NCBI RefSeq assembly: GCF_021917145.1
Contig: NC_061061.1
Span: 2,508,067-2,572,066 of the forward strand
Length of the DNA: 64,000 nucleotides
From: Hypomesus transpacificus
Lineage: Eukaryota; Chordata; Actinopteri; Osmeriformes; Osmeridae
Reading direction: 5' to 3'
Position numbers and translations under genes: made by a program
The notes under the pieces: generated by a model
Told to the model about the DNA's origin: nothing
Databases searched by the model: none
What the model saw: the letters and a program-made list of their open reading frames with translations, nothing else
Part shown: piece by piece, positions 28,176-40,100 of the stretch
How the letters are laid out: each line of letters begins with the position of its first letter
How positions within the stretch are numbered: the stretch's first letter is position 1

Positions 28176-31100
28176 AGAATGGGAGAGAGAGAGAGGTGGC
28201 AGGGAGGGGTTAGAAGGGGAGAGAGCGAGGGAGCACTAGTGTTTGTGTGAGACAGGAGCAAGGCAGACACACAGACACAGACGTAAACACACACACACGC
28301 TCACCTGGATGAGGGCCAGGGGTTTCTCTCGGCTGCGGATCAAGGCGGCCTCCTGCTGCCTCTCCTCCTCCACGATGGAGGCAAAGGTTACCATGGCGCC
28401 CACGGGGGGGCTCCCCGCCGCAGCCGCCCGCACCCAGGGGCTGACGGGAAAAAGAAGGACGTGGAGGATCAACAGTGGTAACCAGGGGCGACAGGCAGAC
28501 AGCACTGCCCCTGCGCCACTACAGTTACTCCAGAGCCTGTGTGTGTGTGTGTGTGTGTGGGTGGGTGGGTATAACACCAGACTGTCTGTGGTGACCCTAC
28601 TCTGTGATCAGAAGCGACACAAGGCTACGGCCTAATCTCATCTGATCAGCCTCATGCCCTACTCTGGACCAGACCAGCTCAGGCCGGACCGGACCAGACC
28701 AGACCAGCTATCTCAGGACTGTACACAGACAGCGGTGGGGGAAGGAGTACGGCAGAGAGAGAGAGAGTTATCTCAGTGTGTGCTGATCTTAACTCACTGA
28801 GTCACTAACTTCTGCAAACGCACACACACACAGAGACGAATGCTCACAGGCACATCCTCCCAAACCCTTCTTGCAACACTTGTGGTGAGATAACATCAGT
28901 GATGTCCGTCTCTGAGGCCTTAAACTAGCTCCTTCCACCGAGAGGAGGGCCGTCACACACACTGACTTCCCCTGTGCGTCGTGTGGTACGTCTGTGTGTG
29001 TGGTATGCATGCGCGAGACAGTGTGGATTTGTCAGAGGTTTCCTGTGTCCAACGGCGATAGACTCACCATGGGACAACAGTGCCATCACATGGACAACGC
29101 TGGAATCGCATGATTCGCCATGTACACGTTGAGTGTGTTTGTGAGTCCGTCGTGTCACTGTGTGTCGATCGGTACTGTGTGTGTTTTGGTGTATGTGTGT
29201 GTGTGTGTGTCTTACCCAGCTGGTTTCCCAGGCTCACACTTCTCAGGTTCGGCAGCAGATTTGAAGGTGACCCTCCTGGCTGCAGAGGCCGCAGGTCCCT
29301 GTCCCCCCGGCCCGACAGCCCTGCCTGGAGCCCCAGGATGCCCTTGGACCCGGACCTCCTCCTCCGCAAGGAGCTCCCTAAAGGAGCGAGAGGAGGGCGG
29401 GGGCTGGACCGGCTTGGCCCTGGAGGAGAGGGGAGGGGGGGTGGGTGGATGGGAGGTGGAAAAGTGGGAGGAGACAGAAACCGTCAGCAAAGCCCTGTCC
29501 GTCGACGTCAGTCTTTCCTGGCCGGATGAGGCCGCCCCTTTCAGACTAGGTGCGTTTGATCAGGATCTCCTCGTGCACCGGGTGGGTGGGGTTCCTCATC
29601 CTCACGACCGACCGAATGGCACCCAGAAAAACATGACATCCCAGTGCGAACAGGGTGCTCCGTCAAATAAGACAAGCGCCTCAGCAGCGTAGACAGCAGA
29701 GGTCACGTACCAGGCTTTGATGCTCTTAGGGGGGGTGAGGGCCGGGGGGGTGAGGGGCGGGGCGGCCCTGGGGAGCGCGGCCTCCACGCTGCCCTCCTTG
29801 GTGGCCTGGGCCATTATCTTCCTCTGCTTCTGGGAGAGCTTGGCCGGGATGGGGGAGGCCTTGCTGCTGTTGGTGCTAATGTTGGGGGAGGTGAGGGAGG
29901 AGCGACGGAGGCAGGAAGGAGAAGAAGGAGGTAGGGAGGAGAAGAAGGAGGTAGGGAGGAGAAGGGGGGGGCGGAAGGAAGGAAGGAAAGAAAGGCGGGA
30001 GAAAGAAAAAATAATCAGGAGCTGCCAGATATACAGACAGACATGAACCTGTGTTGGCCTGAATGCTTCAGTTCACAGACAATATCCTGGTTCTATTTGC
30101 TCATGGACGCAGGCAGGAGGAGAGCACGTACGGGGCGGGGCTTCTGGGCGTGGCTCTCAGGCTCGTCTGGGAGTGGGCCTCCATGTCCATGATGGCTCTG
30201 AGGTCCAGGACTGGCGGGGTGCAGACAAGACTTGAAGAAAGGTGGGGTTGGGGGGGGATTAGTATAACCATCAGTAGTATACCCATCGCTTAACACAGCA
30301 CACCCAGCCTGGCCTCACCTGGTGATGGGCTCTGGAGCGGAGCTGCCCGAAGAGGCCTTGGGGATGGGCTCTGTGGCGGAGCTGCACGAGGAGGCCCTGG
30401 GGATGGGCTCTGTGGCGGAGCTGCACGAGGAGGCCCTGGGGATAGGCTCTGGGGCAGAGCAGCGTGGGTGAGGGAGTCCGTTCCTCAGGGTGGACGGGGT
30501 GCTGGGGGGAGTCCTCCTCCGCTGGATTCCAGCCCTCTCATCCTGCACACAACACAGCAACTCTGTGACTCTTAACTCTGGTTAAATTCACCATCGGCGT
30601 GTGTGTGTGAGTGTGTGTGTATGGCACTGTAGAGCAGGGCTCTCCAACCCTGTTCCTGGAGAGCTACCTGCCTGTTCGTTTGGGCACCGACCACACTTAT
30701 TTGACCAGATTTAACACTAGTTATCTGATCAACCAGCTAATTATTCCCAGAATTAGCTGTGCTAGATTAGTGTTGGAGCGAAAACCTCCAGGCAGGTAAG
30801 CTTTCCAGGAACAAAGTTGCCCCCCCCCCCCGCGCGCGCGCGCTGTAGAGGGCGTGTGCGTACCTCCGTCCTGTGGAGGCCGATGGGGGACTGCAGCTCG
30901 CGGGGGCTGCCCGCCCCCACGTAGCTGCCCTCCGAGTCTGAGGTCAACAGCTCCTGCAGGGACTCCATGGAGCTGCTCGCCCCTGGCTTCACCAGGCCTG
31001 GGGGGGTCGCTGGGGGGAGGGGGGGAGAAGGGGGTCACTGCTGATTAACCTTGTTTGACAACGATGACCCTACAGTGAAATGACCTTACACGACTGCATG

Positions 31101-34100
31101 TGTGTGTGTGTGTGTGTGTGTACCTGGAGTGGTTGCGGCGGGGGGGCTCTGGATGATGTCAGAGAGGTTGTACCCCCCGGAGCTGTCGGAGCGTCGCCGG
31201 GGTTTCCTCTTGGCCTTCATCCTGGCCTTCTTCAACAGGCTCTCCCTGAGGAGAGGGGAAGAGGAGGGTGGGGAGGGGAGGGAGGAGGGGGAGGGGACAG
31301 TATGATATAGTGATCATATACAGTCCCATTATTTTTGCCATAATATAGTCTACGATTTGTATACACTCCTGGTCTGCCCTACCTGCAGCTGTACTCCGTC
31401 TCTGCGTCTCCTCTGGGGCAGAAGGGTGAGTCTGGCTCCTCCTCCTCGTACACACTCAGGTCCGGGGCGTCTGGGTAGGGGGTGATCTGACGCTTCTGCA
31501 TGGCAGGGATCTGACATGAGAGGAATACACAGAGCGAGGGAAAGAGAGGACGAGAGACAGAGAGAGACAGAGAGAGAGAGAGAGGAGGGGAAAGAGGAAA
31601 AGACAGGGGCAACAGAGAGAGGAAGCAAGGCATCGACAGACAGGTAGGTTAAACGCGACCACAGCACCACACCTCAACTGGACCTCCTAGAGAACCTAAA
31701 AAGGGGCTCCAAGGTAGCCCCAGGAGCCGTGAGGGGGCATGACCCCCACCCCACCCTGGGCCAGACTCACCATCCTCCTGTATGACGCCGACAGCTCCAG
31801 CAGTACCTCATCGCTGAGGACATCCAGTGCTCTGAAAGGAACAGAGCACTTAGAAAAAGACCCAGAAACACAACCTCCCAACCCCCCCTCCCCCCTCCCC
31901 TGGCCACCACGTGCGTAGGCTACTCACCGGGTCTCCAGGAGGGCGGCCATGTTGAGCACTATGAACTGCAGACAGGACAGCTTCAGCTGCTCTGCGTTGT
32001 ACACGGCAGAGAACTCCAGGAGCTCCGCGGCGTTCTTCAGAGTCACTGAGGAGGAGAGGAATGAGAGGAGGGGGGCCAGTGAGGAGAGGAGGGGGTCCAG
32101 TGAGGAGAGGAGGGGGGCCAGCGAGGAGAGGAGGGGGGCCAGCGAGGAGAGGATGGGGGGCCAGCGAGGAGAGGAGGGGGGCCAGCGAGGAGAGGAGGGG
32201 GGCCAGCGAGGAGAGGAGGGGGGCCAGCGAGGAGAGGAGGGGGGCCAGCGAGGAGAGGAGGGGGGCCAGCGAGGAGAGGAGGGGGGCCAGCGAGGAGAGG
32301 ATGGGGGGCCAGCGAGGAGAGGAGAACAGGTTAAGATTACGGGTTTAGACTGTGAGAGCCTGACTCTAGCTGTACAACACCACGTCTTGCAAGAAGCCTT
32401 ATTGTAAAGTGGAGGTGGAAGGTTGCGAGAGGGTGAGAGAGGAGAGGGTGGGGGAGGCGGAAATGAAAGGTCTGGAAAAAATACAATAAAAATGGTGGGC
32501 GAGAGAGCTAAGAGGAGAGGTGGAGAATGCGTATGAGAGGTGGATGAGAGGGGCCTGGGAGAGGGAGGAGGTCTGGAGCGTACGGTTCTCTGTGACGGCC
32601 ACCTCGCACATCTCCTTCAGCCTGCTGATGAGGAGCTGGTCCGCCACCACCAGCACGCCGCACACAAACTCCACGCTCAAGGACTCTGGGGGGGGGGGGG
32701 GGGGGGGGGGGGGGGGAGAGAAGAGAAGGGGATGGAGAATTCATTCATATTTTTCTTCAAATGCTGCTTTTCGACATCCAAGTCCATCCAAGTTGGAGGT
32801 GTTCAATATATTTGATTCAATTCCCATGAAATAATAATACACTTCTGAGTTTAAATGAATAGGCATCTGAATATACTGTGCTGGGATGGATTTAGCTCAG
32901 CATTTGACACCTAGGGTGTAGGTATGTGGTTTGGACATTCTGTGAGGTGTGTGTGTGTCGGTGTGTGTGTGTCGGTGTGTGTCGGTGTGTCGGTGTGTGT
33001 GTGTGTGTGTGTCGGTGTGTGTGTGTGTACCTTTGATGGTCGGGGACTCGTCAGTGTAGACGTACTCCAGGATCACCTGCAGGATCTCGGAGCTGGTGGG
33101 CATCTCCAGCGCACTGCATGAGGTAGCCTGCAGAGGGCGCACCACAGCACCCACGCCACCAACCAGACCATCATCACATCACTCCACACCAGAGTCGTAC
33201 ATCCCCTGAACTCCACACCACACAATCTGACGTGAGATAAATCACGCTCGGACAGAAACTCAGAACAGGCCTACCTCAATCCAGGGGTTCCCCAGCATGC
33301 TGTTGAAGTACTCTGTGGAACCAAGAGAGAGAACACGCTAGAACAATGGCGTTGCAGATCGAGAGCACCGCTTCCCCTCGGGATGAATCAGCACACCTCA
33401 CGGCCGAAGAGCAGTCCAGTTGCGACCGAACAGTGACTCACCAAGTCGGGCACACAGCACGCACTTGTGGCAGGGGAACTCCTTGCCGTCTTCAGACCTC
33501 AAGGTCACATCGCACAGGTAGGAGCTATGGAGACACGCACACACACACAGATGAGTTTCTCTCTACCTACCTACCTACTCTCTACCTAGGGAGTCAGGTG
33601 GCTGAGCGGTTAGGGAATCGGGCTAGTTATCAGACGGTCGCTGGTTCGATTCCTGGCCGTGCCAAATGACGTTGTGTCCTTGGGCAAGGCGTTTCACCCT
33701 ACTTGCCTCGGGGGGAATGTCCCTGTACTTAGTGTGAGTCGCTCTGGATAAGAGCGTCTGCTAAATGACTAAATGTACTTATCACCATCATCCCGTTACA
33801 CACCAGGGCTCGTCTTCCACACTCTGCTCACCATTTCTTGGGGTTGAGGCGGGGCTTGTTCCCCGTCTTCTTGGGCACCACGCTGATCTGCCCGTTCTCA
33901 AACTTCACCCCGTCCAGCCTGCCCACCACACCGCCCAGGGAACATCATCCAGCCACAATCAAAACACACGAGAACATGCCTCCACACCAAAAGATACTTT
34001 GCCGCCAAACACACAATGGAGACGAGTTAGGGTGAGCCCTCACCGTGCAGACAAACTACCTATGCCCAACTTCTTGGCCACGCCCTGCAAGGTCTTAACC

Positions 34101-37100
34101 GGGTTGGCCCCTCCCTCCGTGGTGCCCGCCTTGCCAGCCTTGCCCTTCTTCCCAGGCTTGCTACCTCTCCCCCTGGCCTTGTCCCCGTCGCTCCTGGCGG
34201 AGGGGGGCAGCGAGCGGTAGACGTCCTGGAGCCCCAGCTCCTCCAGGGTGGAGATGAGCTGCTCCTGGCCCAGCCCGGGGCCCTGTCCCTGGGGAGAGAC
34301 GCGGGGCCGGGCACCCGCCACCAGCATCTGGCAGCAGTCGGTGTAGATGAAGGTGAGGGCGTGCTCCAGCATCTCGGCGGACACCTTCTCCAGGACCAGC
34401 AGGTCGCAGCCCACCGCGTCCTCGCTCCTCCTCACCTCGCCGTCGCCGTCCTCCTCGCCGCGCTCTGCCAACAGCTGCTTCCGGAAGAACTCGGACCTCA
34501 TGGACAGGAGGTACTTGTGGGCGGGGAAGGCGCGGTCCCCCGCCTGCAGCGTGACGTCGTGGATGCTGTCCGTCTCGTCGGCCTCCTCCAGCAGCCGCTG
34601 GAAGTGTTGGGTGAGGGAGGAGGGGGAGACGGAGGGGATCTCATACAGGCTGGGGGAGGGGAGGAGAGGAGGGGGGAGGAGAGGACAAGGGAGGAGCAGG
34701 GAGGAGAGGAGCGGGGAGGAGGGGGAGAGGAGGGGAGGGGAGGGGAAGAGAGGAAAGGGGAGAGGAGGGTCAGCCTTCCATATCCTACTTAGTGTCCAAA
34801 CTGTCCATGTTCAACGATTCCGAGTGCCACGCCCCCCTACCTGGTTTTGGGGTCCGACTGCAGCATGCCAAAGTTACGCCCCTTGGTATCCATGGTGACG
34901 CTGACCGCCCGGTGGACGTACGGAAGCTTCTCGAGGCGGATCCTCTCGTAGGCCCCGCCCCCCTCGCCGTGGCCACACCCCTCCACAGCCCCGTCTGGAC
35001 AAGACGAGAGACAATGACAACCAGCTCGATCGAGACGGAGAGAAACACAGGCCGCACACAGGCCCGTTTCTAGAACACACTGACTTAACCCAGTTCTCGC
35101 CTGAGAAATATTAATAGTCTCTAATTGTGGAGCAGGTTCTCTCTTGACACTATAAGAGACAGCGAGTCAGCACACAACACAGATTGTCCTTGGCACTAAA
35201 CACTGAAATACTGCTCGGAGCTGTCCACTTCTAGTCCTCCCTCTACTTCCTGCACACGCTTTTCTGTATGTCCCTCCGAACCAAGGCGTCCTGTCAACAG
35301 AGAACGGCTGACCTCTCCTCTCGCCGGCCTTCCTGGGGTCCCCCAGCCACTGGCCGCTGAAGCCCTCGCCCTCCGGCGTGATGAACATCAGGCCGCCGCG
35401 GCCGAGCGCCATGTCGGACATGAACACCTGGCGGCCGTACGCCCAGCGCACCTGCCGCGCCGGGCTGCCGCTGGAGCGCCAGCAGAACACCTGGAGGGGG
35501 GGGGGGGGGGGGGGGGGGACGGGGGGGTGGGGGGGGGGGGGGTAGACAGGGGGAGGATGGTAAGCCAGTAGATAGCCATGAGGGCCGTTGGGCTCACGTA
35601 TCTCTGGGCTGATTGGGGTTTGCTGTGTGACCAATTCTGGTCAGAACCCCACACTTTCCACCCACCCCGATCCCCCCGGGTCGTCATACCCACCCTGCCT
35701 GCTTGATCCAGGGCCAGGATCAACACCTTCTCCCCCCCGCTCTCATTCAGGACCTGGGGATCCACGCGGTGGTCCAGACTACCCCCGCTCACCAGAACCT
35801 TCCGGATGTTCAACTGCCTGAGGGGTTGGGTTGGACAGAGGAGAGTCAAAAGGTGGAGAACTGGGCCCGGTATGACTGTCCCACTCCATCCCACTGGGGA
35901 GAGACCAACACCCACCTGGACGCCAGTTTCTTGCACTGGTAGTCCGCCAGCAGGTAAACATCCCCCTTCTCCGTCACCACGACCGTCGCCCCGTTACTGG
36001 CTGCCGCCATGGCGATGGTCACATCCTTGTGGTGCAGGGCAGAAACCTGGCGAGGAGCGGTGACGCATTTCTCTCCGTTGGGGTCCAGCAGGTAACCTGA
36101 GGGTCAAAGGTCACAGAGCAAAGAGGGTTGGGGTCACGAACAAGGTCAAATGAAAAGCAGGACGACAGTGGCGATACAGGCGGGTGCAACATCAGCAGAA
36201 TGCTGTTACATTGTTACAAAAGACGTCCTGAGTGTCCTGGGTGTGTGTGTGTGTCTCACCTAGTTGGCCTCCGTTCAGACCCATGGTGTAGACGGCCTCC
36301 CTGGTCCACAGCACCGTGTGGAACCTTCCTGCGGCAACTCCAATCACAGTCCTGCCTTTCAGCGTCTTGGAGAATACCTGTATCCCATTGGACAAGGCCC
36401 AGGTCACTCAATAACCAATCAACAACCCAAGCGAGCATCACTGCTGTTTCATACAGCCTTAAGCTTTCCCGCTGGGTTTTAATGTAGGCCCTAAGCCATG
36501 CAACTTCCTCTGGAAACACTAAACACTGGTTGAACTCTAAAAACACAAATGCATTTCAAACAGAACTGTTGCACATGCAGACTTAACACAATCAGTGACA
36601 ACATTCCAATACCTGGCCAGGGAGCAGGCTATTTCCTATCCGCCCTCACCTGTTTGGGTAGATGGCTGGCGGCCGGGGGCGGAGTCAGGCCCAGCTGGTG
36701 GGAGGAGTTGAGTCCGAAGGTGTATACGTATCCCTCCTCCGTCAGCACCACCGTGTGGTCCCTGGCTGCTGCCACCTGGGACACCAGGTGAGACAACAGG
36801 CCCTCCACCACCCTGGGGACCTGGGGAGGCAAGGGCACACAGGGGTGAGACAGGGAGAGACAACAGGCCCTCCACCACCCTGGGGACCTGGGGAGGCAAG
36901 GGCACACAGGGGTGAGACAGGGAGAGACAACAGGCCCTCCACCACCCTGGGCACCTGGGGAGACAGGGGGCACACAGGGGTGAGACAACAGGCCTTCCAC
37001 CACCCTGGGCACCTGGGGAGACAGGGGTGAGACATGGACTGCAGCCTCTCCATCACACACCTGGGAAGAGACCAATTATGGGGGTCTCTCCCAAGCATCT

Positions 37101-40100
37101 CTCTTTTTCTATTTGTACAGTTGGTTAGAGTTAGTACAGAAGTGTAGTGTACAAGGCTAGTAAGTAGGTAGTGTGCACTGTCCAGTGTCTTGGGCAGTGT
37201 ATAGTAGATAGTGTGTAGTAGGCAGTGTGTAGTGTCCAGTCTAGTAGATAGTGTATAGTAGGCAGTGTGTAGTGTCCAGTCTAGTAGATAGTGTGTAGCA
37301 GGCAGTGCGTAGTGTCCAGTCTAGTAGATAGTGTGTAGCAGGCAGTGTGTAGTGTCCAGTGTAGTAGATAGTGTGTAGCAGGCAGTGTGTAGTGTCCAGT
37401 GTAGTAGATAGTATGTAGCAGGCAGTGTGTAGTGTCAAGTGTAGTAGATAGTGTGTAGCAGGCAGTGTGTAGTGTCCAGTTTAGTATATAGTGTGTAGCA
37501 GGCAGTGTGTAGTGTCCAGTCTAGTAGATAGTGTGTAGCAGGCAGTGCGTAGTGTCCAGTGCAGCCTCACCAGGTATGTCTGCTCGTCCCCGTGCCCCAG
37601 CCGGCCCCCCTGGCCATGTCCGCAGGTGAACACCTGCCCCTTCTGAGACAGGAACACCGAGTGGAACTTGCACAGCACCACCTAGAGGAGACGACAAGCA
37701 CACAGCGTCAGGACATGCAGGAGGACAACAGCAGCCGGTGACCGTTGGGAAGTGATCCTGGGGGTAAAACCCCAGTCAGGTCCGCGTGCCGGGCCGAGCC
37801 CTCGTGGAGCAGGAGCACGGCAGGACGCCTGTGTGGGCCGTGGCACAAGTGGAAAGGTAAACATCATTACTAATGCATGGCTCCCTCCCCTCAGGATCTC
37901 CACGGGGCCACGGGCCATGTGCTCTGGAGTCGAGCGATCACTTTGATACCACTCCAGCGTAGGCCATTTAATTAAAAGGATGTCATTCTTAGGATTAATA
38001 TTTAACCCACCAGCACCTGCAGGACAGGGATGGGAGCACAAAGGCACTGTCTCCCCGGTGTGTGTGTGGGTGTGTGTGTGTGTGTGTGTGAAGGGGAGGG
38101 GGGGGGGTCGTGAAACAAGATCTCTATCAACCCCCCACTGACCTGAGGATTATGACAGTAATGTATCCTGAACCAACTCACCAGCTAGATGACCAGGCCA
38201 TAGGGCAGGGTTCAGGCTACATTTTGGGGCTTGGGTTCAAATGTTAGCTTAACACCCCAACAGTGAAGTAATAAATTAACAGGCCTGGAGCATCTCTTGA
38301 ATAGTCAATAAAAAAAACATTGATTCACCAGGATGAAGGCGGGCTGGTCGGAGGCTTATCTATCGTCAATATTTGTTCATCCACGACAATAGTTTAATAA
38401 AAAGGATATTCCCCTTTCCCCATTGGGAAGTGGATCAGACTTCACACGTTGGCAAGAAGCGGGTGTTGTCAGGGTATTTGACCTTTTTGAGAATGGGAAA
38501 TTTAGGACATTTGAAGCACTGAAATCTCAATATCATATTCCAAATAGAGACTTCTACAAATACTTACAGGTCAGACACTTTGTGTATAAGATAAACAATT
38601 CGCTGGAAACCCCACACGACTCCCATCCGTTAGATAGATTTTTTCTGAACTATAAACAGCAAAAACATTTTATATCCAAGTTCTATTCTGAGATGTTGAG
38701 CTTGAACCTAGGTAAACTTGCATGCTTAAGAACATCATGGTGTAATTTGCTTAACTGTGTAATAGAAGATGATGCGTGGGACAAGATCTTGCGACTGCCT
38801 TCCAAAATTTCAATTTGTAACAGATATAGAGAGTCACAATATAATATCTTACATAAGGTCTACATTTCGCCCTATATCTATAGCAAGTTTACAACAGGAG
38901 CCTCTCCAAATTGTCCAAAATGTAAATCTCATGTAGGTACAAGGTTGCATTGCTTGTGGGAATGCGAAAAAACTAAAATATTTTGGAAGGCAGTATGCAC
39001 AGGTATCAGTACAGCAATAGGTCAGCAGGTATCATTAGACCCACTTCTTTGTCTGCTTGGAAATATCCCTGTTTCTCTTAAAAATAATGAAGATGTGATT
39101 CAGTCGCTTTTAATGCTAGCGAGGAAAGCCATAATGGTGAAATGGGTCGGTGAGGACCCTCCCTCTGTTTCCACATGGAAATCTCTCATCTTGGACGTCG
39201 TGACCCTGGAAAGACTCAGACACTACATTAATGGACAGACTCAGCTTTTTCTGCAAAAATGGAGGAAACCACTGGAACTGTTGGGACTGGACTATATTTT
39301 GAATTTGAATAGATAGAAGTAATGTTTTACAATGATCACAAATTTGTTATGGATACAATGGAAATGGCTTTGTTACATATTGTACTTGTACTGCTGTCAC
39401 TGTTAAAACAAGTATCAAAAACATATCTTGCTTAACTATTAATAACACCTTTACTAATTTACTATATGGACCGGTCTGGTAGCAATGTTTTATGTTTATT
39501 GTTGTTTATGGTGTTGTTTGTACATTTGTCTTAAAAAAAGAAAAATGTAATAAAAAGAGCTTTAAAAAAAAAAAAAAAAAAAGGATATTCCCCTTGATGT
39601 AACCTGTGACTTACAGCCAAGGACGTAAAGTATAAAAACAGGCAAAAAAACTGCCTACAACACACAGAGACAGCCAGGAGCTCAGAGAGACAGCCAGGAG
39701 CCCAGAGAGACAGCCAGGAGCCCAGAGAGACAGCCAGGAGCCCAGAGAGACAGCCAGGAGCCCAGAGAGACAGCCAGGAGCCCAGAGAGACAGCCAGGAG
39801 CCCAGAGAGACAGCCAGTAGCCCAGAGAGACAGTCAGGAGCTCAGAGAGACAGCCAGGAGCCCAGAGAGACAGCCAGGAGCCCAGAGAGACAGCCAGGAG
39901 CTCAGAGAGACAGCCAGGAGCCCAGAGAGACAGCCAGGAGCCCAGAGAGACAGCCAGGAGCTAGGAGAGACAGCCAGGAGCCCAGAGAGACAGCCAGGAG
40001 CTCAGAAAGACAGCCAGGAGTTCAGAGAGACAGCCAGGAGCCCAGAGAGACAGCCAGGAGCTCAGAGAGACAGCCAGGAGTTCAGAGAGACAGCCAGGAG

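Noticed and set aside
32061..32407. Glu-Arg-Arg-Gly repeat frames on the plus strand
   Set aside because: They are translations of the 21-bp intronic minisatellite antisense to ibtk; a 21-base unit keeps any frame open.
33599..33675. Possible tRNA gene (box A and box B present)
   Set aside because: No paired acceptor stem, and the sequence continues into a SINE body found elsewhere in the window; it is the SINE head.
37201..37560. CRISPR-like regularly spaced repeats (also at 5868, 39655 and 54155)
   Set aside because: Units are contiguous tandem copies without unique spacers, in a vertebrate genome; they are minisatellites.
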